Part shown: positions 52,981 through 62,394 of the stretch, in pieces
Numbering within the stretch: the stretch's first letter is position 1
How the letters are laid out: each line of letters opens with the position of its first letter
NCBI RefSeq assembly: GCF_000407605.1
Contig: NZ_ASWO01000001.1
Coordinates: 620,001 to 684,000 of the forward strand
Direction: 5' to 3'
Origin: Enterococcus sulfureus ATCC 49903
GTDB lineage: Bacteria; Bacillota; Bacilli; Lactobacillales; Enterococcaceae
DNA: 64,000 nucleotides
Translations under genes and position numbers: made by a program
Notes under the pieces: generated by a model
The model's database searches: none
What the model was told of the DNA's origin: nothing
The model's input: the letters and a program-made list of their open reading frames with translations, nothing else

Positions 52981-53277
52981 TTAATCGTACAATTTTTCAA
53001 CATATTTTGTTGCGATTCGTTCGACTAATTCACGTAGATCATTCTCTACAACCGCGACCAAATCCAAATGTTTCGCATCACTACGCTCAAATAAGTGCAA
53101 AATTTCTTCCAAAATCAGAACTTTTTTGTGTGAAGATGCATCCACATAATGGTTGATGACGCGCTTCGTTTCTATCCACTCATTTGCATAAGCATCTGAT
53201 AAAAACTGAGCGCGTTCGTCGAACAAATGTAGTTTTTGTTCATTAGTATTAATTGTAAACTTATGATAAGGATCCAT
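52981..53277 (-). CDS. Small conserved hypothetical protein
   Basis: A 98-residue soluble, mostly helical, acidic protein (MDPYHKFTINTNEQKLHLFD, LILEEILHLFERSDAKHLDL, ending VEKLYD). AGGAGG precedes ATG 53277. Family not recognised. Upstream (53278-53600) lie no supported genes. A 16-codon reading frame (MRIGKVTFSFQLGG and on, about 53370-53420) could be a leader peptide but is unsupported. Confidence 0.65.
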   Translation of the reverse strand: MDPYHKFTINTNEQKLHLFDERAQFLSDAYANEWIETKRVINHYVDASSHKKVLILEEILHLFERSDAKHLDLVAVVENDLRELVERIATKYVEKLYD

Positions 53278-53599
53278 AATGGTTCCTCCTAACTCAGTGC
53301 AACACTGTACACCATCAAAAATAAAATCTAAGCCGCCCCTTCTATCCTATTTCATTTTTGATCATCGCACCCCTCCTAACTGGAAGGAAAAGGTTACTTT
53401 TCCTATGCGCATGTGTCCTTTATAGATGCACCACACGACAGGCTAATGAATTTATAAACTAACATCCGTTCTTTAATATCATAACATTAAATACATAAAA
53501 TAGATAATATTTCGTAACATATGTTCTCCTTTTGTTCTGTCCTTATATCTTTCTTATTTAATAACTAAATTCTCCGTTTTTTATCAAAAAAGAGACATA

Positions 53600-53640
53600 A
53601 AAAAAGATCACTTTAACGTCATAAAGTGACCTTTTTTGCT
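53600..53640 (-). terminator. Terminator after acyl-CoA synthetase-like gene
   Basis: Arms AAAAAGATCACTTTA and TAAAGTGACCTTTTT around ACGTCA. Confidence 0.8.
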
Positions 53641-55154
53641 TAGTTAAACTCTTTTTCTAACTGTAAACGTTGGACTTTCATCGTCGCAGTGCGCGGAATT
53701 TCATCCCACGTCATTACAACTGGATGATGAAGTTGTGGAAGATCGCTAACTGCTGCAAACCATTGTTCTTCATTCATCTTTTCACCTTCAATTAAAGCTA
53801 AAACAGGCTGTGCTTTTCCTTCTTTTCCTCGAACTAATACGACTTCAGCCAAAAATGGTAAATGATCTAGTAAATAATCTTCGATTGCTAGTGTACTATT
53901 CACATCTTCGATCAAATCCACTTGACGATCTTTTAAATAAAGATGGCCATCTTCATCCATACAGCCATAATCTCCACTATCCCACCATTTATCAAAGACT
54001 GTCTTCTGGAAGCGTTCATCTTCTTTATAATACGTCAATGCACGTCCTTTAGATAAAAACTGGATATGCCCATCTGTGTTCCGCGGTAATTCATTGCCTT
54101 TTTCGTCACAAATACGCGCTTGCGTCAATTGTTCTAATCCAACTCCCATGTCACGAGCATTTGACGAAGACAATGTATCTAACTGATGTGCTTTTAAGAT
54201 CATCGGTCCACATTCACTTTGACCATAAACTTGTAAAAAAATCGGATTTTGTGTTTGGCTAGCTTCTAAAAAAGCGACCATTGTTTGATTGTTGATCGCA
54301 TCAAAAGTTGAGTGATAATACCGTGTTTTTGTAAATAATTCCGGCTGTTCTTTTGCTAAGCGAGTCCATTGTACAAAATGATTTGGATGCGTCTCTAACG
54401 CCATTGGATGATATGCATTTAACATACGTGCTACATTTTCTAACTTTGGATTGGCGATTGGTAACATAGGAAATCCTAGTGCCATCAGTGAAGAAATCCC
54501 AATATTAAAACGCGAATGTACAGGCGAAATATGGAACGCCACGATTCTTCGCCCCTCCATTTTCTGCATAACTGTTTTTTGCCAAACTGTTCGCCATCCC
54601 ATTGAGTTTGCGGAGTGACAAATCAGTTTAGGGATCCCTGTTGTCCCAGATGTATGAGTCATATAGGAGATCTCATCTACTGCTAACTGCTCTTGTGGAA
54701 CTGGTTTACTTGATGTAGCTAATAAACGTTCGACTGAGATTTTTTTGGCTGTATCGTACTGAATTGGATCGATTCGAATAGCCGTTTCTTCATCATATAA
54801 AATAAATGGATTTTCTAAACGTTCTAAAAATACTTCAATCGTACTTTGCGGTAAATGATACGAAATCATTGCAGGAACTGCTCCAAGATAAGAAGCGGCT
54901 ACGGCAAGAAGGTACGTATCAAAACGAGGGCTTTTATAAATTAAAATCGCATCCCCTTTTTTCACACCTAAAGCGGCCAATTGATACGCTCGTTGTTCAA
55001 TACTTTCTAAACTTGCCTGATAAGTAGTTGTGGTGTGTAGTTCAGGAAAAGCGCGTAGTGGTTCATCGAGTACAATCGCACTTTCAGGAAAATGTTGTGC
55101 TGCTTGAGAATAGTTCGTAAATAAATTCAAAGGTTCATGCGTAAACGGTATCAT
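53640..55154 (-). CDS. AMP-forming acyl-CoA synthetase/ligase family protein
   Basis: An ANL-superfamily adenylating enzyme of 504 residues. The P-loop-like MTHTSGTTGIPK, the QVYGQSECGPMI adenine motif and WWDSGDYGCMDEDGHLYLKDR (the A7/A8 region) are clear. The C-terminal domain is short and ends without an obvious conserved A10 lysine beyond MKVQRLQLEKEFN. It activates a carboxylic acid, perhaps a fatty acid; the substrate is unknown. AGAGGA ten bases upstream favours ATG 55154 (MIPFTHEPLNLF). It is divergent from the hydroxyacid dehydrogenase. Confidence 0.88.
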   Translation of the reverse strand: MIPFTHEPLNLFTNYSQAAQHFPESAIVLDEPLRAFPELHTTTTYQASLESIEQRAYQLAALGVKKGDAILIYKSPRFDTYLLAVAASYLGAVPAMISYHLPQSTIEVFLERLENPFILYDEETAIRIDPIQYDTAKKISVERLLATSSKPVPQEQLAVDEISYMTHTSGTTGIPKLICHSANSMGWRTVWQKTVMQKMEGRRIVAFHISPVHSRFNIGISSLMALGFPMLPIANPKLENVARMLNAYHPMALETHPNHFVQWTRLAKEQPELFTKTRYYHSTFDAINNQTMVAFLEASQTQNPIFLQVYGQSECGPMILKAHQLDTLSSSNARDMGVGLEQLTQARICDEKGNELPRNTDGHIQFLSKGRALTYYKEDERFQKTVFDKWWDSGDYGCMDEDGHLYLKDRQVDLIEDVNSTLAIEDYLLDHLPFLAEVVLVRGKEGKAQPVLALIEGEKMNEEQWFAAVSDLPQLHHPVVMTWDEIPRTATMKVQRLQLEKEFN

Positions 55155-55306
55155 TTGTCTCATTCCTCTTTTCATTTTAGTTGTAACACGATAAAGACTT
55201 CCTCGTTATTGTAACGAAATAATTGTGAAAAATCTAGCAAAGTTTGAGTAAAGTTGACTTTTAGCTGATTTCACGTGACAATAAGAAAAAGCATTGGAGG
55301 GATTGG

Positions 55307-56206
55307 ATGAGCAAAATTGGGATTATTGGTGTGGGAAACGTCGGCAGTACACTTGCCCATACATTAATTGAGCGTCATCATGTCACGGACTTATATTTAT
55401 TTGATCAAAAACCAGAACGTTGTCTTGCTGAACAACAGGATTTAATTTGTGCTCAAATTGGACAAAATACTACAGCTACTATTCATATTGGAGAAAAATA
55501 TGAATTGGCTCAATTAGATATCGTCGTTTTTTCCATTGGAAATATTGCCTTATTGAATGGTTCCGGTAGCCGCTTTGACGAGTTAGAATTCACAAAAAAA
55601 GCCGCCAAAGAATGGGCAGCTCATTTAGTCGAATATCACTTTAAAGGAATTCTATTGGTGATCACAAATCCTTGTGATGTGATTACACATTATATGCAAA
55701 AACTCACAAGCTTTGATCCAAAACGTGTGATCGGAACAGGAACTTCATTAGATACAGCCCGTTTACAACATGCCTTAAGTCTAGCATTTGAGGTTGCTCC
55801 TAACACGATTCGTGCACTTGTCTTAGGTGAACATGGCGCCACTCAATTTGTTCCTTGGGACTATGTCAAATCCATTAATCCTCAGTTAGATTTTGGTAAG
55901 ATAGATTTAGAAAGACTCGCCCATACGGCTTTAATGATTGGTGAAACCACTTTTACTGGTAAAGGCTATACTTCATTTGGAATTGCCAACCAAGCAGATC
56001 AATTGATTAGCCATTTAACAACATCCAAAACAGTATTTTTCCCTATCTCAGCTTATAGTCTTTATGATGAGATTTATATTGGACAATATGCAGCTTTGAA
56101 TTGTACCGGAATTATCGAAACGTTCGAAATTCCCTTAAACGAAAAAGAAAAACAAGCCTATCAACGATCCGTTACTTGGATCAAAGAGATGGCTACACAT
56201 ATTTAA
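55307..56206 (+). CDS. L-2-hydroxyacid (lactate/hydroxyisocaproate-type) dehydrogenase
   Basis: NAD-dependent enzyme of 299 residues in the LDH/MDH family. It shows GIIGVGNVGSTLAH, VITNPCDVITHYM, IGTGTSLDTARLQ (Asp and Arg) and the active-site GEHGATQFVPW with the catalytic His. The usual D-S after G-E-H-G is A-T, and the overall length resembles L-2-hydroxyisocaproate dehydrogenases more than L-lactate dehydrogenase. It reduces a 2-keto acid. GGAGGG precedes ATG 55307. Confidence 0.9.
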   Translation: MSKIGIIGVGNVGSTLAHTLIERHHVTDLYLFDQKPERCLAEQQDLICAQIGQNTTATIHIGEKYELAQLDIVVFSIGNIALLNGSGSRFDELEFTKKAAKEWAAHLVEYHFKGILLVITNPCDVITHYMQKLTSFDPKRVIGTGTSLDTARLQHALSLAFEVAPNTIRALVLGEHGATQFVPWDYVKSINPQLDFGKIDLERLAHTALMIGETTFTGKGYTSFGIANQADQLISHLTTSKTVFFPISAYSLYDEIYIGQYAALNCTGIIETFEIPLNEKEKQAYQRSVTWIKEMATHI

Positions 56207-56246
56207 AAAGGGGTATGACAGATTTCTGTCACACCCCTTTTTAATT
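56207..56246. terminator. Bidirectional terminator
   Basis: Arms AAAAGGGGTATGACAGA and TCTGTCACACCCCTTTT around TT, between convergent genes. It is a sibling of the hairpin at 52244. Confidence 0.85.
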
Positions 56247-57093
56247 AAAATTCAGCTTCGTCAGGATTTTTCGCTTTTCCAACTACTCCGTCTAAGCCAT
56301 CAATGATCGCCATATCTTCATTGGATAACTCAAAATCAAAGATTTCGCTATTTTCTAAAATACGACTTGGTGTTACGGATTTTGGTAATGGTAAAAAGTC
56401 ATGTTGTAATGACCAACGTAGTGCAATCTGCGCAATCGTTTTACCGTATTTTTCAGCTAATTCTTGCATTTCTTTTACTTCAAAAATTTTACCAGTTCCT
56501 AATGGGCTATATGCTTCAAGTAAAATATCGTGCTCTTTACAATAAGCAACTGTTTCTTCCATCAATTCACCCGGTGCTAAAAAGATTTGGTTCACAACAG
56601 GTTTTACTTTAGCATTTTTTAATAATGCATCTAAATGATGGGGTCTGAAATTACTAACACCTAACGCTTTAATTTTTCCAGCTTCATAAAATTCTTCCAT
56701 CGCTCTCCAAGTTTCAGCATTGGCTTCTTCCCAGTGATCACGAAATTCAACTGGATTTGGCCAGTGAATCAACAATAGATCGATATAATCCGTATCTAAT
56801 TCTTTTAGGCTATTTTCAATCGATGCTTTAGCTAAATCGTATGAATGGTTACTGTTCCATACTTTAGTCGTTAAAAAGATATCTGAACGCGCAACGCCAC
56901 TTTCTTTGATTCCTTGACCAACACTGCCTTCATTTTTGTAACCTTGTGCAGTATCAATATGACGGTAACCGATTTTTAAGGCTTCCTTAACCGAATCCAC
57001 TGCTACTTGACCGTCTGGTGTTTGCCATGTACCAAAACCAACTTTAGGAATGTTGACTCCATTTGCTAATGTGTATGCTGTTGTTAAACTCAT
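56245..57093 (-). CDS. Aldo/keto reductase
   Basis: NADPH-dependent TIM-barrel oxidoreductase of 282 residues. Signatures are GFGTWQ near the start, the catalytic region YRHIDTAQGYKNEGSVGQGI (Asp and Tyr), LLIHWPNP, the active-site His region and the late PLPKSVTPSRILEN that binds NADPH. It resembles 2,5-diketo-gluconate-reductase/glyoxal-reductase (YvgN)-type enzymes. GGAGG precedes ATG 57093. Substrates are probably small aldehydes; not certain. Confidence 0.93.
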   Translation of the reverse strand: MSLTTAYTLANGVNIPKVGFGTWQTPDGQVAVDSVKEALKIGYRHIDTAQGYKNEGSVGQGIKESGVARSDIFLTTKVWNSNHSYDLAKASIENSLKELDTDYIDLLLIHWPNPVEFRDHWEEANAETWRAMEEFYEAGKIKALGVSNFRPHHLDALLKNAKVKPVVNQIFLAPGELMEETVAYCKEHDILLEAYSPLGTGKIFEVKEMQELAEKYGKTIAQIALRWSLQHDFLPLPKSVTPSRILENSEIFDFELSNEDMAIIDGLDGVVGKAKNPDEAEF

Positions 57094-57164
57094 GAAATAT
57101 CCTCCTCGACTTTTTATTTACATCTATAAGTGTATCAAAAAATGAAACTAACACCTACTGACTT

Positions 57165-57244
57165 GCTTAAAAAAAGTGAGCCGAATGTAATGTGCTCAAA
57201 AATTGGATCGTGTATCCAATTTTCGAGTATCATCTCCACTCCAC
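57165..57244 (-). terminator. Terminator after CDF transporter gene
   Basis: Inner stem AAAATTGGAT/ATCCAATTTT around ACACG, with an outer AGTGAG/CTCACT stem and an A7 tract (T7 leftward). Confidence 0.75.
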
Positions 57245-58135
57245 TCACTCTTGATTATCTGGTTCGACATGGACATCGATTTCGGATACACCATGTTTTT
57301 CATATAGTCGTTCTTCAATTAAATCTGCAATGGCATGGCTTTCGACAACATTCATCGTCGCTGGCATCAATACCACGACATCCACATAAATATTCGCTCC
57401 ATAGTTGCGACCTTTTAAACTTTTAACTGCAGTCACACCTTCGATCTGCATAATTTCTTGTTTATATTCAACAAGTAATTCTGTATCAAATCCATCCGAA
57501 AGTGAAAAAACACTCTCGCGAAAAATATCGATCCCCGTTTTTAAAATCAATAATCCAACAACTACTGCAGTCACGCTATCGATCCAACCAAAGTGAAACG
57601 ACGCTGCAAAAACTGCAATTGCTGTTCCAATACTTGTCCAAGCATCACTTAAATTATCTTTTGCCGCAGCCATTAATCCAGAACTACGTACTTGTTGTGC
57701 TAATTTTTTATTGTATAGGTAGACACCATACATAAAAATAGCAGAAAAGATCCCTACGATCGCAGCGACCATATCTGGCGTTTCTTCTCTTCCAGTAATA
57801 ATGGTCTCCATCGAACTATACAATACTTGTAAACTAACCGCGATCATGATCAATGAAGTGACTAAGCTTGCCACATTTTCTGCTTTCCAATGCCCATACC
57901 GATGATCATCATCCGCAGGTTTTCGTGATAGCCTTAATCCAATCAATACAGAAATCGACGCAATGATATCGGTCGCATTATTTAAACCATCTGCTTGTAA
58001 GGCTTCCGAATGTGCTAGATTGCCAATAATCAATTTTAAAGCTGAAACGATAATGTATGCAAAGATACTTACGATCGCCCCTTTTTCAGCTTGTTTGAGT
58101 TCTTGATATCGTTTTTCATTCCCCAATATACCCAC
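57245..58135 (-). CDS. Cation diffusion facilitator (MntE-like)
   Basis: A 296-residue efflux transporter with six hydrophobic segments (about 15-200) and a C-terminal cytoplasmic domain (about 210-290; IEGVTAVKSLKGRNYGANIY, HGVSEIDVHVEP). Helix 2 has ADGLNNATDI, the N-x-x-x-D metal site seen in manganese exporters, rather than H-x-x-x-D of zinc types. Helix 5 has DAWTSIGTAIAV and HFGWIDSVTAVVVGL. Manganese is the best guess. Confidence 0.92.
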   Translation of the reverse strand: MGILGNEKRYQELKQAEKGAIVSIFAYIIVSALKLIIGNLAHSEALQADGLNNATDIIASISVLIGLRLSRKPADDDHRYGHWKAENVASLVTSLIMIAVSLQVLYSSMETIITGREETPDMVAAIVGIFSAIFMYGVYLYNKKLAQQVRSSGLMAAAKDNLSDAWTSIGTAIAVFAASFHFGWIDSVTAVVVGLLILKTGIDIFRESVFSLSDGFDTELLVEYKQEIMQIEGVTAVKSLKGRNYGANIYVDVVVLMPATMNVVESHAIADLIEERLYEKHGVSEIDVHVEPDNQE

Positions 58136-58288
58136 TCACTTTCTATTTTCATCAAGGAAATCAGCATACCAAAAATTCTAAATCAATAGCTAAAGAATAA
58201 GAGATTTCTTAACATTTTGGGACTCCCATTTTATCGAATCTTGTTACCTTATTTGTCTTTAAGGGAACCCTAATTTTTTGAAACCGGT

Positions 58289-58924
58289 CTATTCTTGATA
58301 ACGGTGTAACTTTAATTCACCAGCCAAATATTCACCTAAATAGATTTCACTGATTTTCTCAAATCCTTTTTCTTTTAACTGGTGTTCTAGCCATTCTTCA
58401 TCTTGATCGATCAACTCTAAAACATCTAGATTCGCTTGACCATCGACAATGATTGGATAACGAATATTCTCATCACCAAACTGAATCAATGTTAATTGTC
58501 CATTTTGCTCCAATACGGCACTTTTTACTTCGTTGATCTCGTAGATGCCGTTCGAACGTAGTTTAAACATTAATTCATTGGCAGAAATTCCATTTTTTAA
58601 ACATTCTTTGACGTTTACTTTTCCATTTTGAATCAAGGTGATCGGGCGTCCATCAATCCAACGCTTGATATAGCGATTGTGTTCTTTTGAAAATTTTACG
58701 ATCAGCACAAGTAATGTCCATATGATCAATACCAAAATAAATTGCAACACAGTAATGTCATCATTGTAAATAATCCCTCCAATGATTCCACCTAAGACAT
58801 AATTTTGAACTTGATCTAAAGCTGAAGTTGGAGCTAGATTCCCTTTCCCCATAATATTGATTTGTAAGATCAAACAAAGAATCCCCAACGCCAGTTTGAT
58901 CATGATCGGACTATAAAACTCCAT
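58289..58924 (-). CDS. DUF421 membrane protein
   Basis: A 211-residue protein. Three hydrophobic segments (about 8-25, 35-53, 58-80) are followed by a soluble cytoplasmic domain with the DUF421 pattern RWIDGRPITLIQNGKVN and ECLKNGISANELMFKLR. AAAGGAG before ATG 58924 decides the start. It begins one base before the end of the DUF3290 gene, so the two are translationally coupled. The pair is common in lactic acid bacteria; its role is unknown. Confidence 0.9.
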   Translation of the reverse strand: MEFYSPIMIKLALGILCLILQINIMGKGNLAPTSALDQVQNYVLGGIIGGIIYNDDITVLQFILVLIIWTLLVLIVKFSKEHNRYIKRWIDGRPITLIQNGKVNVKECLKNGISANELMFKLRSNGIYEINEVKSAVLEQNGQLTLIQFGDENIRYPIIVDGQANLDVLELIDQDEEWLEHQLKEKGFEKISEIYLGEYLAGELKLHRYQE

Positions 58925-58925
58925 T

Positions 58926-59375
58926 CTATTTTGCTCCTTTGATCGTAATCTTTTGATCGAATAAATAAATTCTTGTAAGCTGATAGGCATCTTGGTTATT
59001 CGTATATTCAACTAGATAGATCTCATCTTTGATTTTAATATAACTTCCATTATTAAGTTGCGTCTCATTTAAGGCCAATTCAGTCAATGAAACTTTGTTT
59101 TCTTTTGCTATAGCTTGTAATACCCTCTCCGTTTGTGTGGAATCAGAATGCTCGGTTTGTGTTTTTTGATATTCTGAAAACTGGATCCCTGATATTAACA
59201 AAATGACTAATAAAATGATCAAACTTAGATCACGATATTTAGAAGTCAAACGGTGTCTTAGATATAAACTAAAGACAACCATCAAAATAAACAATAACCC
59301 AAATAAAAGTCCGTAACGTAACCAAACGGTATCGTTTGATTGATTGACTAAATAGTCATATGTATAAAATGTCAT
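58926..59375 (-). CDS. DUF3290 membrane protein
   Basis: A 149-residue protein. Two hydrophobic segments (about 19-41 and 48-64) are followed by a soluble outer domain with KTQTEHSDSTQTERVLQAIA and IKIKDEIYLVEYTNNQDAYQ. It matches DUF3290, the regular partner of DUF421. It starts the two-gene operon, with AAAGGAAAAAGGA-type sequence before ATG 59375. Confidence 0.88.
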   Translation of the reverse strand: MTFYTYDYLVNQSNDTVWLRYGLLFGLLFILMVVFSLYLRHRLTSKYRDLSLIILLVILLISGIQFSEYQKTQTEHSDSTQTERVLQAIAKENKVSLTELALNETQLNNGSYIKIKDEIYLVEYTNNQDAYQLTRIYLFDQKITIKGAK

Positions 59376-59392
59376 CCTTTTTCCTTTCTACA

Positions 59393-59434
59393 AAAAAGAA
59401 GCATAAGCATCAAAGGATGCCTATGCTTCTTCAT
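59393..59434 (-). terminator. Terminator of the Gls24 operon
   Basis: Arms AAGAAGCATAGGCATCC and GGATGCCTATGCTTCTT-like halves around AAA (imperfect), with A5 on the left. Confidence 0.75.
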
Positions 59435-59442
59435 ACGTTTAA

Positions 59443-59997
59443 TTATTGTACGCGTGGTTCACGTGCTTCATCAATGCTGTCTTTTACGTTTTCTTTTCCA
59501 TTGTTAAAAGATGATTTTACTTTTTTTGTTTGTTTTGAAGCAAAGTCACCTACGTTTTCAGTAGCGTCACTTAAACGATCTTGAACTGTTACTGAATCTT
59601 CTTCGTATTGTTCTTGTGATTTGATATCAACGACTTCTACGTTTACTTCAATGACTTCTAAACCAGTCATATGTTTTACTTCTTTTACAATAACTTCTTT
59701 GATTTTGTTGAAGATATCTTGAACATCTTTGCCGTATTCAGCTACGATATCTAGATCAACAGCAACTTGTTTTTTACCAACTTCAACGTCGATTCCTGAA
59801 GTAACGTTATCTGTATTGACTAATTTTTCAGCAATATTTGAGAAAAATCCGCCATCTACTGCTAATAATCCATCGATGTTTTCTAAAGCGATGCCTACGA
59901 TTTTTTGGATTACTTTATCGTCAAATGTCAATTCGCCTTTAACAGCTGTTGTTGGTGTAGTTGTTGGTTTAATTTCTTTGTTTTTTACGTTTTCCAT
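59443..59997 (-). CDS. gls24: Gls24/Asp23-family general stress protein
   Basis: A 184-residue cytoplasmic protein with an Asp23 domain (about 18-130; LTFDDKVIQKIVGIALENIDG, VDLDIVAEYGKDVQDIFNKI). A charged tail follows and ends REPRVQ. Gls24 proteins link to starvation and bile stress in enterococci, and Asp23 is anchored by AmaP at the membrane. It is the last gene after amaP and a DUF2273 gene. It shares the final PRVQ with the amaP product. Confidence 0.92.
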   Translation of the reverse strand: MENVKNKEIKPTTTPTTAVKGELTFDDKVIQKIVGIALENIDGLLAVDGGFFSNIAEKLVNTDNVTSGIDVEVGKKQVAVDLDIVAEYGKDVQDIFNKIKEVIVKEVKHMTGLEVIEVNVEVVDIKSQEQYEEDSVTVQDRLSDATENVGDFASKQTKKVKSSFNNGKENVKDSIDEAREPRVQ

Positions 59998-60024
59998 GCT
60001 TCAAGCACTTCCTTTTTTTTATTT

Positions 60025-60222
60025 TTAGTATTTTTTATCTGGAAAGATTTTTTCCAGCAGTTCACTCTTTTGTAAATACATTCCAATGAAACTTCCCGCC
60101 GCAATCAATAATAAGACGAGAATCGTTTTGAAAAATCCCAACGAAAGAAATAAGATAGCTAAGATTAAGCCACATAGTCCTCCAATTATTGGGAATGTAT
60201 GTTGTTTGAACAACTCAGACAT
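60025..60222 (-). CDS. DUF2273 small membrane protein
   Basis: A 65-residue protein with two hydrophobic segments (about 9-27 and 30-47) and a basic end (LEKIFPDKKY). The pattern FPIIGGLCGLILAILFLSLG is DUF2273. GAGGAGGG before ATG 60222 decides the start; an ATG three bases upstream is close. It sits between amaP and gls24, as usual for this operon. Confidence 0.88.
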   Translation of the reverse strand: MSELFKQHTFPIIGGLCGLILAILFLSLGFFKTILVLLLIAAGSFIGMYLQKSELLEKIFPDKKY

Positions 60223-60235
60223 CATATCCCTCCTC

Positions 60236-60802
60236 TTATTGTACGCGTGGTTGTGACGAGCGTTTTGGTGCATCTTTTTGGAGGTCTTTAAAAGTTACAT
60301 GAATCTCTATTGGCGCCTCTACTCCTAGAAAACGATGAATCTCATCTTCTGTTTTTTTGTTAAATCGTTGTACTTTTTCGTAAGTGTCAACTGTTGGTCG
60401 AACAGTTCCTGTTACTTCAACACGTACTTTTTTCTTTTTCATTTTCGTTTTTACACGTGCATTTTTTAGCCATTCGGTATCGTTTGCACTTGCTTTAACC
60501 AAACCGTCGATAGCACTTTTTGATAATGTTAAGGTTCCTTTGTCCTGTTTTAAAGGAATCGTAGTTGTAGTTTTGGGGATTAATGCCACAACGATAATGC
60601 CGACTAAGATTAAAACCATAAAAACTGCTGCCATCCAAAAGAAGTAGACTGGTAAGATTCCACCAATTACTGGATAATCTTTTGGCGCGAGCAAGTGAAA
60701 TTGAAATTGTCCTTGTGCTTGATAACGAATAAAGCTATCCGCTAAAACGGTGATCAATAACAGGCCAATAATTGCAATTACAAACTTTTTCCATTTTGCC
60801 AT
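60236..60802 (-). CDS. amaP: Alkaline shock response membrane anchor protein AmaP
   Basis: A 188-residue protein. Two hydrophobic segments (about 8-25 and 52-75) are followed by an Asp23-like cytoplasmic domain (about 85-180; LTLSKSAIDGLVKASANDTE, KKVRVEVTGTVRP). It tethers Gls24/Asp23-type proteins to the membrane. The C-terminus reads SSQPRVQ, matching the last four residues of the Gls24 protein. It is the first gene of the operon; AGGTGGAG precedes ATG 60802. Confidence 0.9.
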   Translation of the reverse strand: MAKWKKFVIAIIGLLLITVLADSFIRYQAQGQFQFHLLAPKDYPVIGGILPVYFFWMAAVFMVLILVGIIVVALIPKTTTTIPLKQDKGTLTLSKSAIDGLVKASANDTEWLKNARVKTKMKKKKVRVEVTGTVRPTVDTYEKVQRFNKKTEDEIHRFLGVEAPIEIHVTFKDLQKDAPKRSSQPRVQ

Positions 60803-61096
60803 TCACCACTCCACCTTTCTGTTTATTTATGCCCTAACAAAACTGTAACATCATTTGTTTTTTTTTAAAAGTAATATGCTATGCCTTTCACAAAAGATAA
60901 CGAAAATTATTTTTAAACCGTTGATACAAAAGCTTATATAACAGTCATTTTTTATTTTATATCGTTTTAAATCCTTGTCTATACGATTTAGTAAAAAAAA
61001 TTTCACATACAAAATTGTAAGTTTCTCATTATTGAATACGCTATCATTTAACCTTTTTTTATATAGTTATTTAATTAAAATGCAAGTTTTTTGCTC
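60803..61096. other. Gene-free AT-rich stretch upstream of the Gls24 operon
   Basis: No supported coding frame. It should hold the stress promoter of the amaP operon, but I do not see a clear -35/-10 pair that I would trust over its AT-rich background. Confidence 0.5.
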
Positions 61097-61140
61097 AAAA
61101 AAAAGACCTTATTTCATTTTGAAATAAGGTCTTTTGCTAA
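61096..61140 (-). terminator. Terminator of infC-rpmI-rplT
   Basis: Arms AAAAGACCTTATTTCA and TGAAATAAGGTCTTTT around TTT. Confidence 0.9.
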
Positions 61141-61141
61141 A

Positions 61142-61501
61142 TTATTTAGCTAATGCGCTTTTTGCTTGGTCAGCTAAAGCAGTAAATGCAGTTGCATCAT
61201 TTACAGCTAGGTCAGCTAGCATTTTACGGTTGATATCGATTTCTGCTAATTTCAAACCGTGCATTAATTTAGAGTAGCTTAAGCCATTCATACGAGCAGC
61301 TGCGTTGATACGTGCAATCCATAATTTACGGAAGTCACGTTTCTTTTGACGACGATCGCGGTATGCGTAGCTATATGATTTCATTACTTGTTCTTTTGCT
61401 GTCTTGAACAAGGTATGTTTTGAACCGTAATATCCTTTTGCTAATTTAAGCACTTTTTTACGACGTTTACGAGATACTGTTCCACCTTTAACACGTGCCA
61501 T
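61142..61501 (-). CDS. rplT: 50S ribosomal protein L20
   Basis: 119 residues, the usual size. It begins [19 protein letters not shown] and contains [19 protein letters not shown]. It binds 23S rRNA early in 50S assembly and, in many bacteria, represses this operon by binding the leader. Last gene of infC-rpmI-rplT. Confidence 0.98.
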   Translation of the reverse strand: MARVKGGTVSRKRRKKVLKLAKGYYGSKHTLFKTAKEQVMKSYSYAYRDRRQKKRDFRKLWIARINAAARMNGLSYSKLMHGLKLAEIDINRKMLADLAVNDATAFTALADQAKSALAK

Positions 61502-61567
61502 TATTTAATTCCTCCTAATTGAATCTTCTATACTTAATTTTTGTCTGTTGGAAAATTTTGCGTTGAA

Positions 61568-61768
61568 TTATTTCATTCTCGCTAATTGTTGACGGATACG
61601 TTTGTAATCGCCCTTAGATACCATTGAAGCTTTACGCAATTGGCGACGTTGTTTCTTTGTTTTACCGTGGAAACGGTGACTTGTAAACGCGCGGAATCTT
61701 TTTAATCCACCGTTACCAGTACGTTTTACGCGTTTTGCTAATCCGCGGTGTGTTTTTTGTTTTGGCAT
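61568..61768 (-). CDS. rpmI: 50S ribosomal protein L35
   Basis: 66 residues from ATG 61768 ([20 protein letters not shown]), with the conserved [16 protein letters not shown] middle. GGAGG upstream; the frame is open six codons further up but without a site. Between infC and rplT as in other Firmicutes. Confidence 0.97.
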   Translation of the reverse strand: MPKQKTHRGLAKRVKRTGNGGLKRFRAFTSHRFHGKTKKQRRQLRKASMVSKGDYKRIRQQLARMK

Positions 61769-61829
61769 AACTAATTTCCTCCTCAAAATCTTTCGTTATC
61801 TAACTGACCTTACTCTAATAGAGCCGAAT

Positions 61830-62351
61830 TTACTTGTCGTTTTTTGGCGCAAGTACTAAGAACATACTGCGTCCGTCCATTTTCGCTTTTTGTTCCACAG
61901 TTGAAACATCAGCTGTTTCTTCTGCAAGACGATCTAGGACTCTCTGACCAATTTCTTTATGGGTAATGGCGCGACCTTTGAAACGGATAGAAGCTTTCAC
62001 TTTATCCCCTTTTTCAAGGAACTTGCGTGCATTACGTAATTTAGTATTAAAATCATTGACATCGATCGTTGGACTTAAGCGAACTTCTTTCACACTGATG
62101 ACTTTTTGTTTCTTACGGGCTTCACGTTCTTTTTTCTGTAGTTCAAAACGATATTTCCCATAATCCATAATACGAGCAACCGGTGGTTTTGCATTAGGTG
62201 CAACCAACACAACATCTAAGTTAGCTTGTTCTGCGATTTGCAACGCTTCTGCTTTCGTTTTTACTCCGAGTTGATCTCCGTCTTGACTAATCAAACGTAA
62301 CTCACGTGCACGAATGCCGTCGTTTACCATCATATCCTTTGCTATGGTCAT
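61830..62351 (-). CDS. infC: Translation initiation factor IF-3
   Basis: 173 residues with the IF3 N-domain (about 1-80; [35 protein letters not shown]) and C-domain (about 85-173; [39 protein letters not shown]). The start is ATG 62351 with AGGTGA just before it, not the ATT or ATA seen in many other infC genes. First gene of the operon, behind an L20-type leader. Confidence 0.97.
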   Translation of the reverse strand: MTIAKDMMVNDGIRARELRLISQDGDQLGVKTKAEALQIAEQANLDVVLVAPNAKPPVARIMDYGKYRFELQKKEREARKKQKVISVKEVRLSPTIDVNDFNTKLRNARKFLEKGDKVKASIRFKGRAITHKEIGQRVLDRLAEETADVSTVEQKAKMDGRSMFLVLAPKNDK

Positions 62352-62394
62352 TCACCTCCAAGTTTTTTGAGAGAAAGAAAGAGTTTTCTTACAA

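Noticed and set aside
53366-53420. Leader peptide (MRIGKVTFSFQLGG) upstream of the 98-residue gene
   Set aside because: No obvious attenuator structure or codon bias; too weak to call a gene.
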